From positions 147,578,741 through 147,642,740 of the forward strand of contig CM043945.1 in assembly GCA_014529385.2 (NCBI GenBank): a stretch of DNA of 64,000 nucleotides, in the 5' to 3' direction. Both the position numbers and the translations under genes were made by a program. Below, in pieces: positions 45,055-55,466 of the stretch. Origin of the DNA: Adiantum capillus-veneris (lineage: Eukaryota; Streptophyta; Polypodiopsida; Polypodiales; Pteridaceae). The notes under the pieces are model-generated. The model ran no database searches, was not told where the DNA came from, and saw only the letters and a program-made list of their open reading frames with translations. Numbering within the stretch: the first letter of the stretch is position 1; each line of letters opens with the position of its first letter.

Positions 45055-46158
45055 TGTCACATGACACATCCCAACCCTATGTGTCCGTGGACAAGCTACA
45101 CCATAGCAGGGTTCCCGTCAGTTTAGTCAGTTTAGATTAGCGGTGATCTGGTTCTTTTGTGAGTCTATTTGTAGACCGTGCATGCCCAGTCACTTAGCAT
45201 AGATGCATATCCTCCGGTTGCACACAGCATGATCATCAATATTCCCTTCAGTATCCATCAGATTCAGTCAGGGGAATTTTCCAATGCATTTAGCCTATTT
45301 TCCTATTTTTGGTTATTTTCACTTATTATTTTTAAGTGACAAAAGTAGGTAGGGCAATTTTGCTAAATTAATATATAAGCAAACCCAAGTTAGCACTTTC
45401 TGGCAGAAGAGGCAGCAAGAGCTTCCCGCTCAACAGGCAACTTCTCAGCAGTACCCCCCCTCAGCACTTAGCCCTCGCCATCCCCATCTTTGGCGTTTTT
45501 CACAGCATCAACATCGCCATTGAAGTTCCCCCTTCTGGCATTAGTTCCCCAGCAGATCAGCCCCTTCCTTGGCCTTTTTCCCGCGACAGACTTAGCCCAG
45601 CTATTAGCGTTTTCACTAATGCTAGGCAGTCAGAAGATCACAGCGTTTTGCCTCAGGTTTCCAGCCTATAAAACGCAGCATTACTTGCAGATCCTCAGCA
45701 TTTTTGGGAGCATATAGCCCAGCGTTTTTGAAAAGGAAAAAGCCTGCAGTAACCAGCATTTTTTCAGCCTTCATCATCAGCAGAAAACGCAGCTAAAACA
45801 GGTACAACAGTCAGCGTTTTTGACCTCAGCTTGACCCCCGTCAGACCCATCATTTTCAACCCTTAAAGACAGCCATAAACAGTCATTTTCAGCCCTAGAA
45901 TCAACCATGAAAATCAGCAGTTAGAAGACCACAGATTTCAGCCATCAAGTCGTCGTCGTCACCACCGTCGCCGTCATCGGTATAGTCCAAGTTGCATCAA
46001 TCCATTGCATTCGCATTGTACACCTTTGTGCAATCAAAGTAGACCACTCTCGCCGACGAGAGTGGGGCCTTCGGAGGAGGGTTTTACAACCTCTCGGGTG
46101 TCGTATCTCTTCTCTCTCCTTCTCTCAGTCTCATTCACTTGCACGCACAATATCAACA
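45055..46158 (+). repeat. 5' LTR of the gag-only element (3' end deleted)
   Basis: About 1104 bases, matching 49589 onward but lacking about 130 bases next to the primer site that the 3' LTR retains (50698-50830). It contains many CAGCGTTTT-like words. Confidence 0.88.
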
Positions 46159-46171
46159 TTGGTATCAGAGC
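46159..46171 (+). promoter_or_regulatory. Primer-binding site (initiator-Met tRNA)
   Basis: TTGGTATCAGAGC directly after the 5' LTR, complementary to initiator-Met tRNA. Confidence 0.9.
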
Positions 46172-46636
46172 TTTGGAAGTGTTTTGCATTACTCAAGGAA
46201 AGACCACAAGAATTTTTTTTGCTTGTGCGGTCGCACGAACCCAAGTTGACTTGAGCGTGGGGATTCCTAATCGTGTTTTGTTGAAGAGTGACAGGAATCC
46301 CAAGAAAGAAGGGCTTGTCCAGCCTCCCCTTGTGTCTCTTTTCACTCATTGAGAGCGGACCGTGCACTTAGCGGCGGCCGGCCAATCGACGTGAGGTGGA
46401 AAAAAGCAACCTTGGTGTGAGCGCAAGGCCGCCAAGGGGTGAGCCCGCAGAAAAGGGTAGATCTCGGGTGAAGAGAAGATCCTACTCAACGCGATTTGCA
46501 AGCGAAAGAAAACCTCAAGAATCCCAAGAACCCAAGACCCTCAAGACTCAAGAACCTCAAGAACCCAAGATTCTCACGAATCAAGGACCACAAGACCCAA
46601 GTTCCTTGCGAGCTTAAGACCCCAAGATCATAGTGC

Positions 46637-48532
46637 ATGGTCGTCACCCGAAGCGGAATGGATACTTCGCATACAGGTGATGAGCATGAGAGAGGCGACG
46701 AAGACTCGTCCCCACCCGGAGATGATTTCTTTAACCCTCCCCCTTCGCCATCTACGCCACCAAGTGCACCAAACCCTATGGAGGAAATGGTCAAGCAGAT
46801 GATGGCCATGATGGATAGACAAGAAGCAAGTCGCCTTGCTCAGGACCGTGAGCGCCTTGCTCATGAACGTGAGTGCGATGAAAGAAACGCAAGACTTGCC
46901 GCACAACAAGAAGAAAATCGACTTGCTCTCGAACGCGAGCGCGATGAACGAAATGAATGAAAAGTAGAAAAGGACGCCGAGCGTGAAGCTGAAAGGGAGC
47001 TTCGCAATCAAGAGTTTATTTCCCACATCCTAGCCTCGAAGACCGAACCACCCAAAGATCGTGGGAGTTCGTCAAGTGGCGTAAGCCACGACGCGGATTC
47101 CAACCATCCAGTCACATAAAAGTTGACTTTCAGTAAGTATGACGGTAAGATGGATGCTACAGTTATTCATTCTTGATTGCATCAATTTAATGCTTATTTT
47201 GCGACAACTAAGAAGACAAGAAATAGCAAAGTTTTGACGGCAGCTATGTACCTTGCCCGTGATGCCATCAATTGGTACCACGCATCGCAAGAGGCACAGC
47301 TAGCAGCGCACCTAGAGGAAGCCAACGATTTCACACCTCTCTTTTAGTTGGGCTGATTTCCAAGACAAGCTCAAGGCGCGGTTTATGCCACCTCAGTACC
47401 TTGCACCATTGAAGGACGTTGGTGCGCTCTCAAGCAAAATGGTATGCCGGTTATGTCTTTTTCTAATCGTGTTTTGCAGCTAGGTACCCAACTACGCATG
47501 TCGGATGATGAGCGCAGAGAGGCTTTTCTCTTTGCATTGGACGAGTATATCAAGTACGATGTCGAGGTATTCGATCCAATCGATCTCAACAAGGCGGTAG
47601 CCATTGCTCTCGCACAGGAGATGAAGCACAACAAAGGAAAGCCTAAGGAGACCAAGACTTCCACAGGTACCTCGCAGACTTCTCAGAACCCTCAGATTGG
47701 TAAGAACGGTAAGAATGGTAAGAATGATAACTCTTCTAACCAATCTTCCAACAGTCTCTCATCAAAGAATTCTTCCAATGAATGTAAGGGTAAGGCTAAC
47801 ACAACTGCTAAACCTAAGCTTACTCCAGATGAAAAGGTAGCACAAGGAATTGTAGGAGGATACATCACGTCGGAAGAACAAAGCACTTAGAATAAGGAAG
47901 GTCGTTGTTTTCATTGTCACATTAAGGGTCACATAAAACGAACATGTCTTAAGCTTGAATCGAATGAATCTAAAGAACCCACAGCACCCACTACATCTGT
48001 CAATGCAATGAATGATAACACGGGTGTGCCCAAAGTTTCTCAGGACCCTCCCATTGATGATTCTATCATTAAATGTTATGGTCGTACATCGGAGCACCAC
48101 TTTGTCATATTGTTTGACCCAGGTAGTATGCATGATGTGATCAGTCCCTCTCTTGTGGAGAGAGCCCGCCTCGAAGTTAGTCCGAGATCTCCTATCGAGG
48201 TCTCTGGCTTTCGTCCCGGTATGGACGCTCTCATCACGGAGGAGTGCCTTGATGTGTTGTTTGCAATTCAACAGATTGCCTTCACTAGAAGATTTGTTGT
48301 TTCTCCTCTCTCAGGATGTGATATGATTTTAGGCATGAGATAGTTTCGTGAACTGAACCCTCTTGTTGATTGGGAGGCTAACACTTTAACTCTCAATGCC
48401 AAAAGTGATTCTCCTACTGTCTTTCATGGAGTGGACACTGCTCCTTCTCCATCTCTCATTGCTAATATGCAGGACAAGATTGGAAGGATTCAGGAGGAGG
48501 AGACTCTCAGTCTCTTTGTCTCCACAGCATGA
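46637..48532 (+). pseudogene. gag-protease of the non-autonomous element
   Basis: It starts MVVTRSGMDTSHTG, has a repetitive charged region (RERLAHERECDERNARLAAQ) and a capsid-like part (FSKYDGKMDA, MYLARDAINWYHASQE, VMSFSNRVLQLGTQLRM). The zinc knuckle CFHCHIKGHIKRTC is complete (C-x2-C-x4-H-x4-C). An aspartic-protease-like segment follows, VILFDPGSMHDVIS (DSG reads DPG), then GCDMILGM. Nonsense codons (46958, 47117, 47174, 47346, 47888, 48341) and a frameshift around 47350-47440 break it. Confidence 0.85.
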
Positions 48533-49577
48533 CACACAGAATTTGCATGATTATGAGAAGCATGATGATTTGAAGAATAAGGATTTGCATAATGATTTGG
48601 ATGATAAACACAAGCATGATGAATTGCATGAACAAGATGTGATTGTTTACCAGGATGATGTGTTAGTTGATGCTTTTTCTAGCGAAGCTAACCTCGTTGT
48701 AGATTCGATCAATCACCGAGAATCGATCTTGGCTTTCGAATCGAGGTCCACAAATCCTCCACAAGAAGATTCGATAGATCCCGAAGAAGCGATCTTGGCT
48801 CTCGAGCCTTGGTCCAAAGAACCCTCACAAGAAGTATTATGTGTTCGCATGATTGATACACACGCATTGTTCGAGTGTTTCATTCGTGAAGGTTTCCTGT
48901 ATTTTAGTCAGTATCCTTATGTGATCCCTTTTCCTAGGCATGACATATTGCATGTTGAGCACGTTTCTCTCATGGATGAGCACGAATGTATGCGGATTGT
49001 TCATGAAAAGCTGAAAAGTTTGTATGTCAGGAAGTCACATTCCATGTCTCTTCCTTGCCATGACACAGTTTCCAGAAGAGCACATGATAGTATGAGCACG
49101 AAGCATGGGCATTTCCATTGTGATTTGCCACAGTTGATTGATTTCGATCAAACAGAAAAGATTCGACCTCATTGTTTGCATGTGTTTGATGAACGGGTTG
49201 TCACTCCGTCTCTATGTTCATCGACATTGCATACACAGTCTTTAGAGAAGACAAGATTTTTTTCCTTCACTTTACATGGAATGGGTATGTTCATGGTTTT
49301 GTGTTGGAGATGGTTTCAGGAATTTTCAGCCATGGAGATTCTTGAAGACGAAAGAAGCACGACTCTAGACGAAGTTGAAGCATCAAAGGAGCCACAGAAG
49401 ACTTTGAGTCGCTTTCGGCGCGGCCCAAAGAAGCAAGCGTTGCAAACCTTTATGAAGTTCAAGTACAGCACGACCCACACATCAGAGTGGGCCGGCGAAG
49501 AGTCCCTTCCAAGATTCCGGATGCTATTGGCGATCTCCCTCGACGCCATACAGTTCGGTACCAGTATCTCACTTTGA
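48396..49577 (+). CDS. 393-codon ORF of unknown function in the gag-only element
   Basis: An open frame of 1.18 kb, different in frame from gag-protease and overlapping its end. It occupies the place where pol would be expected. The opening 40 or so residues may be spurious, being antiphase to the gag-protease end. The body is acidic and His/Asp-rich (HDTQNLHDYEKHDDLKNKD), with SINHRESILAFESRS and EEAILALEPWSKEPS forming a short internal repeat (ESILAFE / EAILALE). A hydrophobic patch (MGMFMVLCWRWF) precedes a basic C-terminus (SRFRRGPKKQALQTF). I recognise no family. It ends 11 bases before the 3' LTR, overlapping the polypurine tract. It stays open while gag has several stops, which may mean it is selected or simply younger. 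Confidence 0.6.
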   Translation: MPKVILLLSFMEWTLLLLHLSLLICRTRLEGFRRRRLSVSLSPQHDTQNLHDYEKHDDLKNKDLHNDLDDKHKHDELHEQDVIVYQDDVLVDAFSSEANLVVDSINHRESILAFESRSTNPPQEDSIDPEEAILALEPWSKEPSQEVLCVRMIDTHALFECFIREGFLYFSQYPYVIPFPRHDILHVEHVSLMDEHECMRIVHEKLKSLYVRKSHSMSLPCHDTVSRRAHDSMSTKHGHFHCDLPQLIDFDQTEKIRPHCLHVFDERVVTPSLCSSTLHTQSLEKTRFFSFTLHGMGMFMVLCWRWFQEFSAMEILEDERSTTLDEVEASKEPQKTLSRFRRGPKKQALQTFMKFKYSTTHTSEWAGEESLPRFRMLLAISLDAIQFGTSISL

Positions 49578-49588
49578 AAAGGAGGGGA
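49577..49588 (+). promoter_or_regulatory. Polypurine tract of the gag-only element
   Basis: AAAAGGAGGGGA immediately before the TG of the 3' LTR, the expected plus-strand primer. Confidence 0.85.
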
Positions 49589-50830
49589 TGTCACGTGACA
49601 CATCCCAACCCTATGTGTCCGTGGACAAGCTACACCATAGCAGGGTTCCCGTCAATTCAGTCAGTTTAGATTAGCAGTGATCTGGCACTTTTGTGAGTCT
49701 ATTCGTAGACCGTGCATGCCCAGTCACTTAGCATAGATGCATATCCTCTGGTTGCACACAACATGATCATCAGTATTCCCTTCAGGATCCATCAGATTCA
49801 GTCAGGGGAATTTTCCAGTGCATTTAGCCTATTTTCCTATTTTTGGTTATTTTCACTTATTATTTTTAAGTGACTTTCCAACAAAAGTAGGTAGAGCAAT
49901 TTTGCTAAGTTAATATATAAGCAAACCCAAGTTAGCACTTTCTGGCAGAAGAGGCAGCAGGAGCTTCCCGCTCAACAGGCAACTTCTCAGCAGTACCCCC
50001 CCTCAGCACTTAGCCCTCGCCATCCTCATCTTTGGCGTTTTTCACAGCATCAGCATCGCCATTGAAGTTCCCCCTTCTGGCATTAGTTCCCCAGCAGATC
50101 AGCCCCATCCTTGACGTTTCTCCCGCGACACACTCAACCCAACTATTAGCGTTTTCACTAACGCTAGGCAGTCAGCAGATCACAGCGTTTTGCCTCAGCT
50201 TTCCAGCCCATAAAACGCAGCATTACTTGCAGATCCTCAGCGTTTTTGGGAGCATATAGCCCAGCATTTTTGGCAAGGAAAAAGCCTGCAGTAACCAGCG
50301 TTTTTTCAGCCTTCATCATCAGCAGAAAACGCAGCTAAAACAGGTACAACAGTCAGCGTTTTTTACCTCAGCTTGACCCCCGTCAGACCCATCATTTTCA
50401 GCCCTTAAAGACAGCCATAAACAGTCATTTTCAGCCCTAGAATCAACCACGAAAATCAGCAGTTAGAAGACCACAGATTTCAGCCATCAAGTCGTCGTCG
50501 TCACCACCGTCGTCATCATCGGCATACTCCAAGTTGCATCAGTCCATTGCATTCGCATTGTACACCTTTGTGCAATCAAAGTAGACCACTCTCACCGACG
50601 AGAGTGGGGCCTTCGGAGGAGGGTTTTACAACCTCTCGGGTGTCGTATCTCTTCTCTCTCCTTCTCTCAGTCTCATTCACTTGCATGCACAATATCCACT
50701 CACTTTGTTCGTGATCATAGCACTCTACAAGACGGAAGGCTCTCTCCTTCTCTAAGAACTAAAAGGAACCTTGAGCAATAAAGATCACTAATCTTGAGAA
50801 AATACAACATTCATTCCGCTGCACCTAACA
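49589..50830 (+). repeat. 3' LTR of the gag-only element
   Basis: About 1242 bases, TGTCAC...CTAACA, followed by the target duplication ACACC. Repeated CAGCGTTTT/CAGCATTTTT words occur between about 50030 and 50370. The ORF at 50032-50259 is a by-product of LTR sequence. Confidence 0.9.
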
Positions 50831-50835
50831 ACACC

Positions 50836-52225
50836 TCCGGAGAAGTAATAGCTAGAGCGGAAGAGGATTCATGAGAAAGCCGCAAAGCCTCAGCCGAACC
50901 CCGACTCAAAAATAGTTGGTATAGCTCCTACTCAAGGCTAGCCAGAAAGGCCCTTTTCTTCCAACATACTAAACTCTGGAAGGCAATACACGACTGTCTA
51001 TGAATGATGACTCCCAGAGAAACCTCTCTCTAAAGTCGGGCTCTCAAATCTCTGCACTCCTCATTATACCAACTGCTCTAGGGCATGGTCATAGAACGGC
51101 GTCTCTGCTCGGGCTGTGTATGTGGATAAGCCTCCCTTGCTGCATCCCGTAGAGTCTCTGTCAGCATATGGGTGAGCTCCTCCAAAGGTCGCCCTGAATC
51201 CTCTGTGCAAAGGCATCTATAAATCCCATCCATGTACGTCTCCGAAGCGAAAATATATCTTGTAGGACCACCTGCTCGTGTCCTCTGGGCTGTGGTAAAC
51301 TGGAAGGAGATGTCCAGTGTCAAAAGGGCATGGTCCACTGCTACCCCAATGGGCCGGGTTCCAACTATGAAGTCCTTAATATGGGAAAGAGATCTCGGCA
51401 TGGCCATATTATAATCCATTGTGCTAGCCCCGTGACGATGTGGGAAACAAGTAAAGTGGGCGGCTGCTGGGAATCTCTGTAAGCCATTAAGTAGGGCTAA
51501 CCCATGTGTTGTGCCCGTATCTAGCAAGTATCTCCCATAATCTGTACATTTTGTATCTTGTGAGCGTCTGTCCAGCCCCATGTCTACGGTGTCCAGCTCC
51601 CTCAACATCTCCTCCGGGGTATTATAGAAGACTCTGTCTGATGGTTGCCCATTCCGGCATTGAAGTCCCCGAGGAGAATGATGTCCCCATCCCTAGAGAA
51701 CTCCCATATGTCATCATCAAGCACAGAGAAAGGAGACTCTCCTCTAGGTGACGCATAGGTTCATGTACTTGGAGCAAAGTAGCATATGGCAATTTAGAGA
51801 AATCTGTCTGTGTCAGCCTTCAATCTCACCCACATGTACTGGGCATGATTGTCTCTCCGAACAATATGTACAAGCGATTGCAAAGCTTCCCTGTAGAGAA
51901 CTACTACCCAACCCCCCTTGATCCTCTACTCCCATGCTCAGATCTCGCATCTACTGGATGAGCTGGGCCTGGTGAGTCACTGAATAGAAAACAATATTTC
52001 TGTCTCTAAAGCTGTCCTCAACGGCAACCACATCAAGCTTGAGAGACCCATTGTAGTTCCACATTGCTATTTTAAGTTTGGTCCCATAGGTCTCCAACCG
52101 TCATGTGGAGCGTCGCTCCATAATAACCACCTTCCCTTCTCTATAGAAGGCTATTTTTCCTTTCTCCCTCGCCGCCCTAATCTCTGGCATAACTTCCTAC
52201 AAGTAGGAAAGCTGTGATAGAGAGA
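50836..52225 (-). mobile_element. LINE F, 5' part (ORF1 end and endonuclease)
   Basis: Minus-strand reading from the ORF1 C-terminus (52225-52101: PEIRAAREKGKIAFYREG and VVIMERRST-like), TGA-CGG, LKIAMWNYNGS, then the endonuclease. LGDFN-like sequence lies near 51670, and the open stretch 51078-51608 includes FTCFPHRHGASTMDYNMAMP and GVAVDHALLTLDI. The RT linker LFLSRGSAEALRLSHESS ends at 50836, and the sequence resumes at 45054. Its 5' end is cut inside ORF1. Confidence 0.88.
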
Positions 52226-52639
52226 GATTACAAACATGATATGTATAGGGGAGTCAACCATGATATGCAAACGGCTAGCTAGCTACATCCGGTATCAAAC
52301 TAGGGGTATAGTATGGCATGCATATGTGGCTAGAAAGTGAAGAGACTCCTCAGTATAGCAGCAGGGTCTAAAAAGGCCCATTATCTCCCGTTGTTTGGTC
52401 TGCTCATGTCATAGTCAAATCTCCCAAATGGCCCTATGATGTACTCGCTGGGCTTGCCATCGATAGTTGTGACTCTCTTTCTCTAATTGCATGGAGGGAG
52501 CCAATATAGTTGCAAGTGTATGTGTCAAGGGAGCTCTCATAATATGGGTTTTAAGGGGGGGAGAAGTCAATGCCTAGAACAAGGCCTCAGCACCATAGGC
52601 GCCGCTTTCATCTCTACTGGACACAGTTGTACCAAATCA
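52226..52639. other. Unassigned intron sequence
   Basis: About 400 bases upstream of LINE F with no recognisable motif. Isolated words such as tatcaaactaggggtatag do not support a feature. Confidence 0.4.
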
Positions 52640-52940
52640 CATTAGATGAGTATAGAAACAGGCACATGTGAGAGTGTAGAGGTAGAGGATCAAATCTGGG
52701 AACTGAAGATAAGGATGCATTGCATAGTACAATATAATATCCGAGGGAGAAACCACTGCTTCATTCGGGAGGATTTTCATTCCCTGAGGCGGTGGGTCAT
52801 GCAGTTTACAGACCAGAGATGTTTGAAGTTCTTTCTCTTGTATCTCTAGAGGTGCCGAGCAGCCACTCTGCTGGACAGGAGACCCTGCCAGCTATGCCCA
52901 TCCGGCCAGAGTACAGTTACCGACTTCTTTATTGTCAACA
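52640..52940 (+). mobile_element. Decayed LINE C-terminal fragment, plus strand
   Basis: The reading HCIVQYNIRGRNHCFIREDF, then VMQFTDQRCLKFFLLYL, mirrors CPVYYEIRGRFHCLFREGFG and VMRYEDQRCLGLFLLEL of LINE B. It ends with a TDFFIV remnant near 52925. No CT tail is present. Confidence 0.72.
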
Positions 52941-52943
52941 GGG

Positions 52944-53147
52944 CTAAGTATGATTATAGTTTCTAACAAGCTTCACTGCCGGGATGCATGATCGGGGGAC
53001 TTCAAGCATCTTGGCCTTCACTTTCAAGATGCTTGAAGTCACGCTCCAAAGAGCATTACCCCAAATAGAAACACCATTCATATGTGAGAGGAGAGAGAAG
53101 TTTCTCTCAATAGAGCACTGGACATTCAGACGGTGAGCCACATCCAC
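52944..53147 (-). mobile_element. Possible decayed LINE fragment, minus strand
   Basis: The reading GVSIWGNALW ... SSILKVKAKMLEVPRSCIPAVKLV resembles the post-RT region YGVEIWGPS ... ISRMIRAKASVP of the LINEs, weakly. It may belong to the family of the LINE at 62.6-64 kb. Confidence 0.4.
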
Positions 53148-53377
53148 CTAGGAGGAGATTTGGACAGCCTCATTAAAGATGAATCGACTCTAGCATTGAG
53201 TGCCATAGGAGGCTGATGTGCCAAGGCATCTCATCCGCACACAGCTACATCCTCTAAAATAAATAGGTTAACAAGCATATTAAGCACTTAGAAAATATTA
53301 CTAGCTCTTTATACCTAATACCTTTTAAGTGTTAAACACATTGACAAACTTTCGTACATCCCATGGAAAGTACACAC

Positions 53378-53493
53378 CTGAAATAAGTAGGTAACCATGC
53401 CAAAATGCAATAATGACCCCAATTTCCACAAAAGTGTGTGTATATCATAGCCCATACTGATGAGCTTCTGAAAAAGGCTCTCCATGGTATTTT
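53378..53493 (-). CDS. PHT4: PHT4-like gene, most upstream exon recognised
   Basis: A 116-base exon between acceptor catgcag and donor gtgtgt, 38 codons in phase 0 plus AG. It reads KIPWRAFFRSSSVWAMIYTH then FCGNWGHYCILAWLPTYF. KIPWRAFF-S--VWA and HFC-NWG-Y-LL-WLPTYF are hallmark blocks of plant PHT4 transporters (the seventh helix region). The dangling AG joins the T that starts the micro-exon at 35196 to give serine. The exon preceding it was not found. Confidence 0.93.
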
Positions 53494-55466
53494 CTGCATG
53501 AGTTCAACATTTCAATGTTTAGACTAGACAGCTCACTCCAGAATGGAATGTATTTTATCTTCGGCAACACAATAGTACACCTGAAAATGAACACAATAAT
53601 ATAAAAATCTAAGCTAGGGCGACCCATCAAGTTTTCTTGCCCAAGCTGATGAGATAGAATTGGCTAATTGATACGATAAACACCTCAAATTCACTGACAG
53701 TAATATGACACATTACATACCAACAGATTGTAGGATGCTTTCATTCATCAAGCTGCAACTGGAGCTAGGACAAAATTGCAATCCCTAACATTATGATTGT
53801 GAACCCTTTTAATTTCCAAAATTTTTAGGGTAAATGCATCTTTGTAGATAGACTCACTGACGAATTTCTACCATGAAATATACCCTTACACTCTTGCCTT
53901 GAGGCCAGTCGTCCTTGACTCTGCAATCTCTTCTACTGACAATGCACCCACTTCTGTCTCTCCTCAATTCATGCAAGCTATGTGGCAATGGTGAAACGAT
54001 CAACAAAATCTTGTATTCTATCAAAAACTCGGCATGAAGCATTGATTGTGGCCAAACTGGTGTTATGGCTGGTTGATATTTCCCTAGATCGAGAATGCAA
54101 GAAACTTCACTTGCTATATTCAACAGCCTTGAAAAAGACAATAACTGCTTGATCATGAAGATTGCCTCCAATAAAACTTAACAGTATTTGCAAAGGTCTT
54201 TGTACGAGGTCATCATCACTTGGACAATCGAGAATAAAAGTGCATGGAAAAAAAGTCGGTCCCATATGCTTCTAACTTTCAGAAGGCCTGTGACAATGTT
54301 GACTAGACTTTCTCGGGTGATACACTACTAAGATTATGTTTTCTCATGAGTAGATTCGTACGGTGTCTTCCCCACACAGGAGGCAGGTTGAGTAAAACTG
54401 TCCACTTGGAGAAATCACCAAGCCAAGGACACCCTCTTGCTTTCTCATTTTTTCTTTTTGATTCCTAACATTGATCATAATTTGAGTGACGGTACAAAAA
54501 ATACTTACTTTGGAGGTAGATCTCACCAATGGGACACAACTCAAAAAAACTTTTCAAGGAAAATATCAAACACAGTGTCTGAGTAAAGAAGGAGAAGACA
54601 GAGAGTCAGTGCCATGGATTCATGTAAACACTCACACATGATTCGTAGGAGAGTCAGTCTGATGGAGTCAAATATACACTCACACATGAGTCACCGGTTT
54701 TCAACATTCTCCTGTTTATTCTTGCATAGCGGCACGACATTGTGTGAGAAATATAGGCATCTTAAAAAGTCTCAATAAGAATTTTTTTGTTGCCTCTTGG
54801 ATGCAATCTAGGGTTGTCCTAGTCCATCTCATGTTTGTTTGAAACCTCTCTATAACATGCATACAAGACTTTGGAAAGAAATCCTAGGGATTGCAAATGA
54901 AAGTGACTTATGAGTTGTCTTGATCTTTCTCAAGCAAACAACTCTATGGGAATATACTGCTCTTCAAAATTGGCTTGTTTATGGAGGATGTACATGCACA
55001 TGCTATGAAGCATTCGAAGCATCCCACCACAAAGTGGTGATTTGGGTTTTTCCATGTACGATAGAGATGTCCTCAAGGAATGCAGCAGCCATATCCACTG
55101 ATGGATATATATGGCTGGTGGACAACGGGCAAGCAAGCGCAACCATGCATCCAATAAGGATGCTTCACAGAAGTGTTTTGGAGACATGACATGCTCCCAT
55201 GGAATTCAAGCTAAACCAAGTAGTTACCTGATTTTTTGACAGCATGAATCATGTTAGTTGTGTGAAAACTCTCAGACCCTTTTGGGACCACAGCAAGAGG
55301 GGCAATAAAAACAAAATCATGAAGAATATGATTAGCTGTGCAGCTATTAACCTGATATGTAATGGCTATGCTTGAGCTTCCAATAAACAAACTTGTCCCC
55401 AACATGACCTGAAATTAATTCAAGTAATTTCTTCTTGGAAAGATTAACACCGATAGAATAGCCCAC
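53494..55466. other. Probable upstream intron, unassigned
   Basis: About 2 kb with no secure feature. A minus reading near 54344-54450 (VLGLVISPSGQFYS ... EDTVRIYS) looks like one WD40 blade, vaguely CDC20/FZR-like, but stands alone. A plus reading at 54920-55189 and minus readings at 55211-55405 have splice-like borders without a recognisable family. No further PHT4 exon could be identified. Confidence 0.4.

Larger units (their letters stand above)
45055..50830 (+). mobile_element. Non-autonomous LTR retrotransposon with gag-protease and an unknown ORF, no pol
   Basis: About 5.8 kb, flanked by a perfect 5-bp target duplication ACACC (45050-45054 and 50831-50835) and inserted into LINE F. 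It has LTRs starting TGTCAC, a primer site after the 5' LTR, gag with a zinc knuckle, a protease-like motif, a 393-codon ORF of unknown function, a polypurine tract, and the 3' LTR. No RT, RNase H or integrase motif is visible in any frame of the 3.4-kb interior. It fits the class described as terminal-repeat elements with GAG (TR-GAG) and would need enzymes in trans. Confidence 0.88.
3921..53493 (-). other. PHT4: Split gene for PHT4-type (SLC17/MFS) anion transporter, C-terminal half
   Basis: Seven exons on the minus strand join in phase to encode about 208 residues of a plant PHT4-family transporter. These MFS proteins move inorganic phosphate and other organic or inorganic anions across plastid or Golgi membranes; which member this is cannot be settled here. 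The order of conserved blocks matches the family: KIPWRAFF, WLPTYFSEELNLSLTNAAL, SVVPPLGGIF, GVDTTF, VRKLCQTIAFLSP, GLYCTHQDISPKYAS, GITNTAGAIPGVLGV, HSWTMALFAP and finally SSEPQSFEE-stop. Intron sizes in order of transcription are about 18,181, 90, 158, 30,148, 292 and 77 bases. The exons are intact with no stop or frameshift, so the gene is probably functional. The N-terminal half lies upstream of 53493 and was not recognised in the window. Confidence 0.88.

Noticed and set aside
45490-45717. Repeated ORF MAFFTAS... in both LTRs of the gag-only element (also 50032-50259).
   Set aside because: It lies entirely in LTR sequence, is low-complexity in composition and is explained by the CAGCGTTTT word array.
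53494-53545. A further PHT4 exon just upstream of 53493 (reading VYYCVAEDKIHSIL with an acceptor and a gtgagc donor).
   Set aside because: The intron left between it and the next exon would be only about 43 bases and the phases do not match, so I did not call it.
55211-55405. Minus-strand readings with good-looking splice borders near 55.2-55.4 kb as upstream transporter exons.
   Set aside because: The translated sequence does not match any PHT4 block that I can recognise.
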